From: Talpa occidentalis
Taxonomy: Eukaryota > Chordata > Mammalia > Eulipotyphla > Talpidae
Length of the DNA: 64,000 nucleotides
NCBI RefSeq assembly: GCF_014898055.3
Contig: NW_023603184.1
Span: 116,612,615 to 116,676,614 of the forward strand
Direction of reading: 5' to 3'
Every line of letters begins with the position of its first letter. Position 1 is the stretch's first letter. The notes beneath the pieces are model-generated. The model searched no databases and was not told the origin of the DNA. It was given only the letters and a program-made list of their open reading frames with translations. Below, piece after piece: positions 22,040 through 33,049 of this stretch. Both the position numbers and the translations under genes were made by a program.

Positions 22040-22200
22040 AATGGTCCAAACAGTCACTAAACACTTACTGTGTATTTGGCACAGTCTACCAGCTTACAGG
22101 GATTATCTTAATAGATTACAACATATGTAAAATATATTAGATAATTATAAACAATTTGATAATTATACCAAGATACAGAATTATGTAGATATAATAACTG
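22040..22200 (-). mobile_element. MIR or L2 fragment (antisense)
   Basis: CACTAAACACTTACTGTGTA, TTTGGCACAGTCTACCAGCT and GGGATTATCTTAATAGATTA match antisense MIR 'gagcgcttactatgtgccaggcac ... catttaatc'. AT-rich decay obscures the right end. Confidence 0.55.
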
Positions 22201-22644
22201 TTATTAAATAAGGTCAAGGTAGGAGGTTGGATGTGGAGAGAAACTGTTTTGAGACAACAAATGATTAAACAGAGTACAACTTGTTTTCTCTTTTACTTTG
22301 TCTCCCTCCCTCCCGCCCTGGGAGCTGTGAGGACAAGTACCACCTCTGTCCTGTTCTCTGTTCTGTGACATGTGCTTATTTCAAGGCATGACGTGTAGAC
22401 ACCTCAAAAATATTTGTCAATGTATGGATTGACAATTCACAGGTTTATTTCCTGTGAGAAAATGTAAATGGGAAGCCAAATTTCTTGGAAACTCAAAACA
22501 GAGAAGAGTTCTGTGCCAGGTATCGCTGGCTGGTGATGTGAGCCTGTGACGGTTCCAGAGCCTCAGCCTTTCTGCTAAGAGGAATCATAATCCTCTTCCT
22601 TATACAGAAGTGAGCTTTAGTTTTTGTTTTTAATAACAGCTTTA

Positions 22645-22902
22645 AAAAAAAATTTATTTATGCATACAGGAACTGGGGTACAGGCCAGAGGCGTGGGGTG
22701 GGGAGGATCCACCAGAGACAGAGTGGGGAACAGAACAGGTAGACTGACTGAAATACACTGCTGAGGGGAGCAGCAGGCAAGACAGGAGAGTTCTGCTGAG
22801 CCATGTGGGCAGCTCCCTGGCCGGGGATCGAACTCATGTTGCAGTGGCTGCGGACTGCTTCATAGATTGCGTCTTAATCCCTTGCACCACCAGGGAGGCC
22901 CC
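22645..22902 (-). mobile_element. tRNA-derived SINE, subfamily A, nested in L1
   Basis: Minus-strand copy from AAATTTATTTATGCATACAG to GCACCACCAGGGAGGCCCC. TSD AACAGCTTTA at 22635-22644 and 22906-22915. The flank GCTTTATTAAGATATAACTT is the start of an L1 3-prime UTR, so this SINE landed in an older L1. Confidence 0.92.
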
Positions 22903-24440
22903 AAAAACAGCTTTATTAAGATATAACTTCTGTGCCATAAAATCTGCCTCTTTAATGTGAAAAATTGGGGAGCTATGGTAGAAGACTGTGGGTGTGTTGG
23001 AGGTGGGTGTGGTGTGGTAACTACACCTGAAGGGGGCGATCCTGTACCTCTGAATCACGTCTGTTGTCAACCCATGTTATCTCAATAAAGAAAAAGCATC
23101 AAGTGTAAAAGTCTGTGGTTTTCAGTACATTCACAAAATTATTCAGCATCACCACTAACTGGTGACTATTTCATCACCCCCAAAAGAAAGCCCAGACCTA
23201 TAAGCTGTTACTTCTTTCCCCCTCACCTCAGTTTCTGGCGATTACTAATCTACTCTGTCTTTACAGATGTGACTATTTGCTTTTGGTTTTTTTTACATTT
23301 TAAAAGGACAGGTTTGTTAGGAAAAGGAGAAAGGAAGAAAGAGAGACTCTTGCATAGTCACAGGTGGGCAGGGAGGAGAGCTGTGCAGATGTATTTGAGA
23401 TGTTGCATGTAAATGGAATAATATCATAAGTGCTCTCTTGTCTGTCTTCTTTCACTTAGCAGAATGTGTTCAAGGTTCGTCCATGTTGCCTCATTCCTTT
23501 TTGATGTTATATAATATTGCATTGGATAGATAGCGTTTTGTTTATCCATTCTTTCGTTGATGGACATTTGAGTTGTTTCCATTTTTCAACTATTATGAAT
23601 AATACATTATGGACATTGATGTACGGATTTTGTATAGACATACATTTTCATCTCTCGAGCAGAAACCTAGAAGAGGAGTTGCTGGGTCATATGGCAACTA
23701 TATTTTTCTTTTTAGGAAACTACCAGATGTTTTCCAAAATGACTGCAACTTTTAGAGTCCCACCAGCAAATTCTCCACATACTCTCCAACACTTGTTACT
23801 GTCTTTTGACCTTTAGTCTTTCTAGTGAGTCTGCAGTGGTAGCTCACTGTGGTTTTAATTTCTATTTCCCTCATCATTAATGATGTTGAGCCTCTTTTCA
23901 TATACTTGATTGGACATTTGTTATATCTTCTTTGAAGAAATATCTATTAAGACCTTTATTCATTTTTCAGTTGTCTTTTTATTATTGAGTTATGTGTTTT
24001 TTTATATATTCTCAATACAAGTCCCTTATAAGATATATAATTTGAAAATATTTTTCCATTTTGCTCATTATCTCTTCACTTTTTTGGTGGCATTCTTTGA
24101 AGCACAAAAGTTAAAAAAATTTATGATGTCCAATTCATCAGGTTTTTCTTTTGTTGCTTGAGCTTTTGGTGTCATATTAAGAAACCATTGCCTAATCCAA
24201 GGTCATTGAAATTTACATTATGTTTTCTTCAAAGAGTTTTATGGTTTTATCTTGTACATTTAGGTCTATGACCCATTTTGACTGAATGTTTAAATATGGT
24301 ATGAACAGAGGTGGTTTTAACTCATGGAATCTTTTTTCTTGAAACTTCTGGATTCAAAGCAAGCCATTCTTTCTAGTTTATATGATCTATTTTCAGGTGT
24401 TGAATAGGGTACAAATCTTTTTCAGACCAAGCCCAAATTA
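22903..24440 (-). mobile_element. LINE-1, 3-prime UTR plus ORF2 end (antisense)
   Basis: A long antisense L1 with well-preserved landmarks: TATTAAGATATAACTTCTGT, TTTCATCACCCCCAAAAGAA (23170), TTCTTTCACTTAGCAGAATG (23448), GTTTATCCATTCTTTCGTTG (23539), GAGTTGCTGGGTCATATGGC (23677), CATACTCTCCAACACTTGTT, CTTTTGGTGTCATATTAAGA and AAACCATTGCCTAATCCAAG (24182). The wording fits the L1MA/L1MB age range. It is interrupted at 22964-23100. Overlapping open frames (23517-23816, 23910-24161) are antisense shadows. Confidence 0.88.
22964..23100 (+). mobile_element. Short LINE-1 3-prime-end insertion inside the older L1
   Basis: The L1 3-prime UTR match breaks after AATGTGAAAA (22954-22963) and resumes at AAGTGTAAAA (23101-23110). 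The two words can be read as a decayed 10-bp TSD. The 137-bp insert contains TAACTACACCTGAA and ends in ATGTTATCTCAATAAAG, like the L1 end 'acacctgaaactaat ... gtcaactatacctcaataaaa'. It is read as a sense, heavily truncated L1. Confidence 0.6.
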
Positions 24441-26228
24441 TTGAATTTATGGTTTTGTTTAACCAGAGAGGAAGCATGTCTTTTAAGGTGACTTGTTTCA
24501 GTTAGTAATCATGTTCCCATGTGTTGACTGAGAGAAAATGTGGCTCCAGGTTCTTTGGGGCTAAAGATAAAGGTGTGTAATCTAACAATGGCTTCCTATG
24601 TGCTGTTCATAGTGAACAGATTGTGCTGGGTGTTTCCTCATGGTGATAGTTTGTAATTTAGTTCAATTTCCAGCCTTGCTTGAACTGCATTGGAATTCAT
24701 GACCCAGAAAAATAGCATGTTGGTAGTCCTTTACTTTTTTAGGACCTTAGAAAAAGCTTGCATTTGGATAGAGGTAGAGGTTTAACAAGACAACATTTAT
24801 TTTGGAACTTTTGGAAATGTGTCTGCTTTCTAACTAGGCTGCAAATTTACTCCTAAGGATAACACAGGGTGGTACAATTAGCTAATGAAGACCTGCAGGT
24901 CTGGGCTCCCAAGGCCCCCTGGTGGTGACCGTAAGCCATGTGCTCCTATTAATTACCCTGGATTATAATGTAAAGAGTTACAAGTCCACAGTTCATTATA
25001 GACAATTCTCCTTTGATAACTGAATTTTCCCAAGTCAGCAAAGCATAAGGTCATTAATTCTCAAAAGACAGGAGAAGGGACATTTTTTAAGTGAAACCTA
25101 ATTTCTTGGGCACGAGGAGAGATCTGGAACCAAATGAGACTGTTTTCCAATTCCTGTCCTTGACTGATTTACATAGACAGTGAAATGGTGGTTTTTCCCA
25201 TGGGTCTGAGAATCAATAAGAAGAATAACATTTTTCTTCAACCAGGATTAAGATAAGTTTCCTAAATTGATGAGTCTTGCCATTATTATTTTATATCCCA
25301 GTGTCATATTTTTGTTCTCATTAAAAAATTTATGTTGTCATCTCTTACTAAGTAAATATTGACGGATTTTTTTTAAAAAGACCCATCCAACATGGCATGA
25401 TTCATAAAACAGGAACTCAAAAACATGGTTTTGATGGATTGTTGCTTCATCTGGTTATAGACAACTGATTCATGCTTGATTGAGCTACGGATCAAAATGG
25501 GATTAGACTCAGAAATTCTCAGTCTTTCTTTCAATTAATCAACTAATTAAGAAAGTTTTGGCTTGCATATGGATTTGCCATAAAACTAATGAAGCTTAAG
25601 TTTTATAGTCTTTCCCTTGCCAAAGCCCTTTCTAGGCTCCGTACCAAATTTGCTTTTGAAATTTTGTACTCTTTTCTTTGAAAGGAGTCTCCCAAATGTT
25701 TAAGTTTGGAGTTTCACAAATCTGGATTCATCCCTCTCTGAGTTATCTATGCCTCCTTTCTTTGCAGAGGCTATTTTTTTTAATGACAAAAACAAGTGGC
25801 TAAAAGCAGATGGTCCCTAAAGTGAATTATTTCTTCAAGTTATAGAAATATATGTCAAAGGAGAAAGCCCCAGACTCTTGGAACTTAAAAAAATGATCTC
25901 TATCCATTGACTCATTCTCTGTTGCTTCAAACCTGTAGCAGGTCCTGAGTGAGCCGCTGAGGCTCATGTGTTTAGTGCCTGGAAAGTATGATTCTTGTTC
26001 TTGACTTGGTAGGACTTATGGAGAAACCAGTACTACTGTTCTTGGTGGTTCTGGAGACTGTGCTTATAGTATCCTCTATTAGGGAGACCTGGATTCTGCT
26101 TACCCACCTGCCATGTCTGGATTGTAGTTTCTATATGTGTCAAATAGGCCCAAATGACATTCCTACTTCAGAGATTTCAGGTGAAGTTCAGTGGAGTAGA
26201 TGTCATTAGGAAAACCAGTTGACTTTAT
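24441..26228. other. Mostly unannotated DNA
   Basis: No exon or repeat family recognised over about 1.8 kb, apart from the CTCF-like motif listed separately. Confidence 0.4.
24911..24930 (-). promoter_or_regulatory. CTCF-like motif (minus orientation)
   Basis: Reverse complement reads GGTCACCACCAGGGGGCCTT, which contains the CCACCAGGGGGC core of the CTCF consensus. The last positions (CTT for GCT) are weaker. It lies outside recognised repeats. Confidence 0.45.
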
Positions 26229-26497
26229 TTTTTAAAAAAGATTAATTTATTTACGTATACAAGAACTGGCGTGCAAGCCAAAGGTACAGGTGGTGAGAGG
26301 ATTCACCAGAGAGTGGGGACCAGAACAGGCAAGATGTACTGAAATACACTGCTGAGAGGAGCAGCAGGCGAGACAGGAGAGGTCTGCTGCGCCATGTGGG
26401 TTAGCTTTCTGGATGACCTGGGATTGAACTGGTGCTATAGTGGCTGGCACTAGATTGATAGCATTGTCTTTAACCCCTGCACCAACAGGGAGGCCCC
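26229..26497 (-). mobile_element. tRNA-derived SINE, subfamily A
   Basis: Minus-strand copy from TTTTTTAAAAAAGATTAATT to CACCAACAGGGAGGCCCC. The flanks AAACCAGTTGACTTTAT (26212-26228) and AAACCAAGTGGCTTTAT (26498-26514) read as a 17-bp TSD with three mismatches, so this is one of the older copies. Internal short deletions remove part of the GAGACAGAG block. Confidence 0.9.
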
Positions 26498-26514
26498 AAA
26501 CCAAGTGGCTTTAT

Positions 26515-28042
26515 ACCTAAGAGGCTTAGGTTTAAATTCAGTGAGCATTGGCTTTTTAAAAAAAAATTTTCTAGCCTCAAATTTAATGCAGGGATTGATA
26601 CATATTAAGTGCTCAATAAATATTTCTGGCATGAATAATTGTAATAGTAAGTTTTGGTTATTTTCATTGATCTTATGCATTAGTTTAGGTATCACTAGCT
26701 TTTTTAATAGTAATCCTGAAATCTCAATGGCACAGCGCAGAAGAAATTTAATCTTGTTTATAGAAAGGCCAGTGGTAGGAGGAAGGAGGATAAAGGGCAG
26801 AATCATTGAGGGACCTAGAGTATTAATATCCAGTCAGCACAGACTGAGAGCTGCTTCTCAAGAACATCTCTGCACCATGGAAGAGAGCACCAGGCTGTCT
26901 GTGCTGCCCTGTAATCCAGGATCTAATGCAGGGTGGGGCGGTGGGGGACAAGAGGCAGCCTTGGTGGGGAGGGCAGTCTGGTGGGTGGAAGAAAACTGGT
27001 GATCCTAGGCAGAAATGATGTGGCATGTGAGGAGAAAGGAACAAGGATAAAAAGAGTTTCCAGAACATCAGTTAGAGAGGATGAACAGAAGCACAATAAG
27101 GATACAAAGTAAAAATAGAGGCAATTAATGTGTGAGAAATGTCCTTTGATCCCTTTGTATAAAAACAAAGCAGCATGCTTTGAGAACCCTCTCTTTGTGT
27201 CTCTTGCCTACATTTTCCTTTTTGGACTAAACCTTCCATTCATTTTCCATGCTTCACTCTGCCAGGGAGACTATGAAAGCCTTTCAAAGGCAGTCTTCAG
27301 TCTTGACTTTGAGTAAGAACGCTACACAATACTAAATCTTCGACATTCGACTCATTCCGGTTTCACCTTAGCAGTGTTACCCTGAAACACTTTATGGCTC
27401 TGAAAAGAAAAAACAAACCAGTACCACATTCTTTTTTTTTTTTTTTTTTTATTACCTTTAACAGCTTGTCGTCCATTAACAATAGATTTTTGTTGTTGTT
27501 AAGTGTTACTCTGCCAGGGACCTGGCAGTCTCTGAAATAAAATGACTTTCTAAAGAAGCAGGTCCTCACTCCAGAGTGGAGGTGGCAGTGTGCCTCTGGA
27601 AATAGAATTGTGCTGAGGTGCTGCAAGTGAGTCAACCTCAGTGAGAAACAAATTGTTTGAACAATAGACTTAATTAACTTGTGCTTATGTCTTCCATCAC
27701 AGCAGGTGTGAAGTCCCAGGGCATCTGCGATACACCTGAGCTGGAAGCTGGAGTTGCTTCTAGAGGAGTGTGAAGAATGACTGAAGCGTTAAATAAGGCC
27801 ATGATGGTGCGGGAGCTCTCCCCTGCTGCCAGGGGGAGGCTCTGAGGGAGGGGGTTCAGGGCTCTGTCTCCTGGAGCTTTGTCTACTCTATTTCTCTTTG
27901 CTCTAAAAGAGCATTTAGCACTAATAGAAATGCAGTTTAGGTCGACTTCTAACGAGGACTCTCAGCAGTGGAGGATACTGCTGTTCTAGGTGGTAAAGGG
28001 GAGTCCCTGTATCATCAAGAAGGACAGTCTAACTGGTATGTA
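26515..28042. other. Unannotated DNA with a short L2/MIR tip
   Basis: AGTGCTCAATAAATATTTCT near 26610 is an L2/MIR 3-prime tip. The plus frame at 26505-27002 is the longest in the window (165 codons), but it starts at the SINE junction and has no recognisable domain. A 19-base T run lies at 27432-27450. Confidence 0.45.
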
Positions 28043-28159
28043 TGGAGCCCAAATCTAATCGATCCATTTCTCATTTCTCGATCTCAAATCGATCGAGGGA
28101 ATTACTTTGTTTGCGCAATGAAACTCCTAGGGTTAATTCTCAGGGTTAATTCTCCGGTG
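28043..28159 (+). repeat. Tandem duplication, unit 1 (CpG-retaining, C/EBP-like site)
   Basis: Unit 1 of a diverged head-to-tail pair. The core ATTTCTCATTTCTCGATCTC, then AAATCGATCGAGGGAA and ACTTTGTTTGCGCAATGAAA is shared with unit 2. The palindrome TTGCGCAA (28111-28118) is an ideal C/EBP half-site pair, preceded by a forkhead-like TGTTTGC. Several CpGs survive (ATCGATCGAG). The end carries a second-order repeat, GGGTTAATTCTC, twice. Confidence 0.8.
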
Positions 28160-28291
28160 TGGAGATCCAAACCAAATCGATTCCTTTCTCATTTCTCGAT
28201 CTCAAATTGATTGAGGGAAATACTTTGTTTGCACAATGAAGCTCCTATGGGAAAACATTTCAAGAGCTTTAGCTCAGGGCTAATTCTCCGG
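28160..28291 (+). repeat. Tandem duplication, unit 2
   Basis: Unit 2 restarts at TGGAGATCC and follows unit 1 closely for about 88 bp (roughly 85% by eye). It then has about 30 extra bases before GGCTAATTCTCCGGTA, the same ending as unit 1. The C/EBP-like site is TTGCACAA here (28229-28236). Two of the CpGs of unit 1 have become TpG (TTGATTGAG). Confidence 0.8.
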
Positions 28292-28759
28292 TAAATAGAC
28301 TGAGATGCTTCTCTTGATTGATAATTTTCTAAGTTGGGCTTTTCTTCATTAAATGTTCTTTTTCTAAGAGGTTTTTTTTTCTTGGTGTTTATTGTAATGT
28401 ATACCAAATATCACAGGGAAATGCCTGGGGACAGATACTACAGAGTACGGACATAACTTCTTGTCTAGGTGTGTCTTCAAGCTTGGTTTCTTCCACTAAT
28501 GATGGGTTGTGAAATTCATTTGGGCTTTGTAAACATGAAAAAAAAATCCAACCTAATTATTATTAATCTTTCTTGTGAGATCAGTTGCTTTCAGGGCCAA
28601 TGGTGCAACATTCACCTGGTGAAGAAATAGCTTTCCAATTCTCATTTTCTGTCAGAAATTTTGCTGCCCATTTGTAACAGCCATGCTAAGGAAAATCTGT
28701 CAGCCTTGGTACAAGAACTTTCTGAAGATACAGGTGAATTCTGAAAAGAAGGGAATTCA
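28292..28759. other. Unannotated DNA
   Basis: No repeat or exon recognised. Confidence 0.4.
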
Positions 28760-29222
28760 TATCTTCCTCAACTTATGATAGAATCATTTCTCTATGCACT
28801 CATTGTAAGTTGAAAATATTTTAAGTCAAAAATGCATTTAATACACCTCACTTACCAAACATCATAGCTTATCGTAGCCTACCTTAAATGAGCTCAGACA
28901 CTCACATAAGCCTATAGTTGAACAAAATCATCAACACTAAGCCTAATTTATAATAAAGTGTTGACTATTCATGTAATTTACTGAAAACTGTACTGAAAGT
29001 GAAAAACTCTATGTATCACTCGTTTAAGCTCACAATCCCATGATCAACTGAGGTGGCTCACAGCCACGGCCCAGCATGCAAAGAGAGGATTGTATCGAAT
29101 ATCAGAAGCTTGGGAAAAAGTCAAAATCCACAAGTCACAGTCCGCTTTTTACTAATTGCATATCACTCTCACAGTACTATAAATTCAAAAAACCAGTAAG
29201 TCGATTCTTTATAAGTCTGTAA
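28760..29222. mobile_element. Ancient DNA-transposon MITE (Tigger/MER type)
   Basis: The internal text CTTACCAAACATCATAGCTT, TAGCCTACCTTAAATGAGCT, TTTATAATAAAGTGTTGACT and ACTGTACTGAAAGTGAAAAA is a well-known mammalian MITE wording. The ends are inverted: ACTTATGATAGAATC near 28773 and, in reverse complement, ACTTATAAAGAATCGACTTA near 29215. It is nonautonomous, and the family name is from memory. Confidence 0.65.
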
Positions 29223-29289
29223 TTGAACTATTGTATCTGTCTTACTTTTAACCCTGATTAAAATGCTGACATGTATGTGTGTTTTTATA

Positions 29290-29430
29290 CATGATTTATT
29301 TGTTCATCAAATGTATGCAACAGTTACTGAGTATTTTCTCCATGACTAATCATGTGCTGGGGGCTGGTGATACCAAGATGAGTAAGACAGCCATGGAGAG
29401 TTTCCAGAAGAGGAGATCTCACCTAGAAAG
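29290..29430 (-). mobile_element. LINE-2 3-prime end (antisense)
   Basis: TTTGTTCATCAAATGTATGC, TTACTGAGTATTTTCTCCAT, CATGTGCTGGGGGCTGGTGA and TACCAAGATGAGTAAGACAG track antisense L2 'tattgagcgcctactatgtgcc ... ctggggatacagcggtgaacaagacag'. Confidence 0.65.
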
Positions 29431-30494
29431 TTGACCAGTTCTATCATTCCTGGAATATGTTCAATAAACGTGACCTCAGGAATAGATCTCATGAAGTTCC
29501 CTTAAATTGTCCCAGGTATCTGTCAGCCTTTTGAAATGTAGATGTATATTGTAGATTGATTTCTCCCACAAGCACATGTCCAGATGGAGTTGGGGGTGCA
29601 AAGTTTTATTGGGTAGTAACACCTGTGAAAGGAAAAGGGAGGAAGCAGCTGGGTAGGGGCACCATCAGTGTGCAGTGCAGACCTGAAGTCTCAGCCAGCC
29701 CAGGGGGTGCTCCAGAGCATGACCTGCTGGTTAGAAGGTAGCTGTATTGAATAGAAATGGTTAGGCCATTCTGAACTGTGTACTCCGATTCTCCAAGGTG
29801 CCATGGTGAACACACACAGGAAAACTGCAAGATATTTTAAATTTTCCGGGGAAAAATAGTCACATTGTCAAAATACCCCACAGACTACTGCTGTGATCCT
29901 GTTTGGAACTAAATATGTAATAAGCTATTAGACCTTTCTTTGGCTTAGGAGTACTATGAAATAATTACTGAGTCACAGAGGGTGCTATGAACTGAGAAAG
30001 CTTGAGGACTTATGGGCAGGACCCTTGAACCTCAGGATGCTCAAGAAGAACAAGACGTTGGCTATCACCATCTTGCTCAGTCATTGACTGGGGCCACCTG
30101 AGAAGAGTGTGACCTCAATTTGAAAATTGGATGGACCTCACTGAATCTGGTAGTTGGATGCTGTTCATGCTAACCCCCGCCCCCACCTCCATGCACACAC
30201 AAATTAAAAGAAAGTCCTCTCTTGAAGGGCCTTATGGGGTACACCTCCATGTGTGCCATGGGTTGGGTCTGCATTCAGGGGTGACTGCATATAAGGCCTC
30301 ACTCTTGGTTTCATTCTCTGACTACACATGGACTTTCTCCATCATTTGTAGAAGATAAGAAGGGACAAAAACCTCCATAACAAAGCCCTTTTCTTTGGCT
30401 TCAAATAAAAAAATTCCTGGTTGATCTTACATGGGACCAGTTGTGGACCAGCTGCTGTGACTGGGGGGGGTGTGGTTGGGCCTGATTGCAGCTC
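29431..30494. other. Unannotated DNA, possible decayed LTR at 29560-29760
   Basis: TGCAAAGTTTTATTGGGTAG resembles an antisense poly(A)-signal region of an LTR, and the GGAAAAGGGAGGAAGCAGCT that follows is reminiscent of one, but I found no TG/CA ends or TSD. The rest is unrecognised. Confidence 0.35.
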
Positions 30495-30800
30495 ATACAC
30501 TCCAAGTATTCACATGCTGGGCTTTTTCTCATGATTCAGATATCTGCTCAAATGCCCCTTTTTCAGAGTCCCAAAGGCCGGCTCCACTAGCCATCCTGCT
30601 TTATTTCCTTCCTGATACTCATCATTGTTAAGAATGATTATTATTTACTTGTTGCTTAATGAGCTTATCGCCTGCCTCTTCCAACAGGGTACCAACTCCA
30701 CATAGACAAAGAGTTTGCCTGCCTTGCCTGCTGCTAAAAGCCTATGGCAAGACAATGTATTCATTAAGTAATTGCTAGAAAAATAAATGAAAGTGCATTC
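30495..30800 (+). mobile_element. LINE-2 3-prime region (sense)
   Basis: GATATCTGCTCAAATGCCCC, TTTTTCAGAGTCCCAAAGGC, TTTATTTCCTTCCTGATACT and a final TGTATTCATTAAGTAATTGC follow L2 ('ctcaaatgtcacctcctcagagaggcc ... ttcataaatatttgttg'). Confidence 0.65.
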
Positions 30801-31760
30801 CTATGATCAACATGGTCCCATGCTACACTGAAAAACTAGATTTATTCCCTAGGGGCTTGGGGGCACAGTTCACCAAAGGAAGCAGAGTATTTAGACAGGG
30901 TGGGGGGGAAAGCAAAGTAAAGCAAAACAAAAAAACAGCAGTGAGTTGGCTGTTTCAGGTTGGTGGCAAGATTGTTTTCCTGTCCAACTAAGGTTGAATC
31001 TCACCATGGGACGTGGCCCAGGACCCTGGCACCAGCCCAGCATTTCAGCTTAGATTCAGTTCCTTTGGTGTCGGTATACGTGGTCATCAGTGGAATTACT
31101 GGAGAGCTGCAATTGGTAATTTCAGAGTTTTATGATGAATGAGAAGCTGTTATGCAGTTCTAATATCTGCGATCCCCCAGAGTCCTCCCATTCTTTGACA
31201 ACTCATTTCCAACTCACAGATGTGATATGAGTCTTAGTGTGACGATTAAGTCACTAGCCCGGGTTTATGAATAAGCTTTAGGTGTCAAGACTTGTATCTC
31301 ACTTGTGAGCTGCTTCTTATCTAGATGATAAAAAGCAATTTCAGTAGCACTTAACTTAATTGGTTTGTGACCAGACATGGACACTGAGCCCCACTTATGG
31401 CGCTGGGGCAGCCGCTTTGGCAATTCTTAGAAAGTACGTGCCTTTTATGTCCGGTCACCACCTTCAATCATTCGTTACTGCTGAACCTGAAAGTGGGCAA
31501 ATCCTTTGCATGCTAAACCAGGTTTGTGGAACCTAATCTTGAAAATAACTGAAAGAAATTATTAGATCACCGAAAGGTGGGCTTCATTTGAAAAACGTGC
31601 CAGATTTCTCAGTTGACCCACCTCGCATCAAGCTTTCATCCGCTGAGCCCTGCCCCACTTACAGAGCTGCATTTATGCATGTTCACATTCATACCCTATT
31701 CCCACTCTTCCTTCCACTTGTATATTTTTAAAAATACATTCTTCTTTTTTAAAAATTAGG
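30801..31760. other. Unannotated DNA
   Basis: No repeat recognised. The segment 31340-31500 retains several CpGs (TTATGGCGCTGGGGCAGCCG, GTCCGGTCACC, TTCGTTACTG) and may be conserved noncoding sequence. Confidence 0.4.
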
Positions 31761-32209
31761 TATAGGATGGTCGGGCATTTGTGCCGTTGGCCTCTGCGGC
31801 TATCACCTGTGGCCTTGAATGCAGGTGGTGCTTGGGAGTGTGGGCTCAGGTATGCATGAATGATGGCAGATACCTGGTGTGGGCATGCGTAAGGGGGCAC
31901 GCCTGAGCTGAGAGGCAGAGCATATAAGGGCGCTGTCACAGAGGACAGAGTGCTGCTGTGGGGGTGAATGGCTAGGAAAGAAAGAGACCACGAGACAACA
32001 CCAGAGAGCCCAAAGAGAAAGAGTCAAGAGTCAGTGGTCAGCCTCCCAAACCCCTCCCCCCAGCCTGTCCTGCACCTGGTTGCCTCACTACAAATGGTGT
32101 AGAAAGATCGTTAAAAGCCTGAAAAAGCTGCTGAGGGCTCCAGGACTCTCCTTTACCAGTCTGCCTGGATCATAGAGAAGAACCCGCCCTGTGCCCTGAT
32201 GGCACTACA
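31761..32209 (+). mobile_element. Solo LTR of an endogenous retrovirus (sense)
   Basis: Aligns along most of its length with the reverse complement of 62483-62883. Shared parts include a U3 end with a TATA box (CATATAAGGGCGCTG, TATAAG at 31923-31928), the ACCAGAGAGCCCA block, a poly(A)-region GTTAAAAGCCTG and the U5 ending ACTCTCCTTTACCAGTCTGC ... CACTACA. The end is CA. The start TATAGG is a decayed TGTAGG. The flanks TTAGG (31756-31760) and GTAGG (32210-32214) form a 5-bp TSD with one mismatch. No primer-binding site or internal coding sequence follows, so it is a solo LTR. The family is not identified. Confidence 0.8.
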
Positions 32210-32214
32210 GTAGG

Positions 32215-33049
32215 TATGCTTACTTGTCAGCTGTCACAGCAGACAACATCCTTTCTTACATTTGCAAACTGGGACATAATATAAAAGGCCTACATGCACA
32301 TCACATCAACTATGCCATCAATTCAGTGCATGATCTTAGAAGAGGCTCACCCTTTCCTTTATCTCAATTTCTTCACCAGTAAAAGGAGGAGGGGAAGGCT
32401 CTAGAAGCGTCAGTGACTATAAATTCCAGGGAATGACTCAGGGTGCACTTCCTGCTCTCAAGGACCCTCTTCCTGTCATTGCTTGGACTGGGGCAGGGAG
32501 GTGGAAAAAGGGGTTTAGGGATGGGGAGAGATGCTGGGAGTTTGGGGGATGGGGGTGTAGGGGCTGGTGTGGATGTGGAGGTGTGTGGGGTGGTGATTTG
32601 GGAGTCGGGGGAGGGCCCTCACTGGTCGGCTTTTTTCTTTGGCACCTGAGTCACTATCCCTAGCTCTGCACCAGCTGCTCTGGAAGCTGCCCAGGCAAGC
32701 ACAAACTGCCCTCGAAGGAAAAGAAATTGACTTCACTGTCACCCATGGGAATTACTCCTTTTCCCCAAAGGAAGTGCCCATGATAAATGCAAAATAGCAC
32801 AAGGGGCCTCTTCTCAGCTGGTGACAACAGACCTTGTTTTCTGTTGACTCTAGGCAGTGATACTCCTGCTGCCTGTGAAAAAAGATCTGTTTTTATCTGT
32901 GATGATGGGCAGTAAATCATAGGCCTGGTTTACAGTACCCGGGGACTAGAGGAGCCCTGACACTTAGCAGGAAATACTGACCTAGGGCACGAGGCCAATC
33001 TTTTGAGAGGAAAAGACTCATGCAAAGGGGAGGCAGGGCAGAGTTTGTG
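32215..33049. other. Unannotated DNA, small MIR trace
   Basis: Near 32345-32395 the text CTCAATTTCTTCACCAGTAA resembles 'cctcagtttcctcatctgtaa' of a sense MIR. A G-rich stretch at 32490-32620 opens mirror frames without recognisable domains. Confidence 0.4.

Noticed and set aside
26505..27002. 165-codon plus-strand open frame, longest in the window
   Set aside because: It begins at a SINE junction, shows no recognisable domain, and is within the range expected by chance over 64 kb in six frames.
28043..28291. CRISPR-like or satellite array
   Set aside because: Only two diverged units of unequal length with no spacer regularity. A simple tandem duplication explains it.
29560..29760. Antisense LTR-like poly(A) region (TTTTATTGGG)
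   Set aside because: No TG/CA ends, no TSD and no second copy in the window, unlike the two solo LTRs that I accept.
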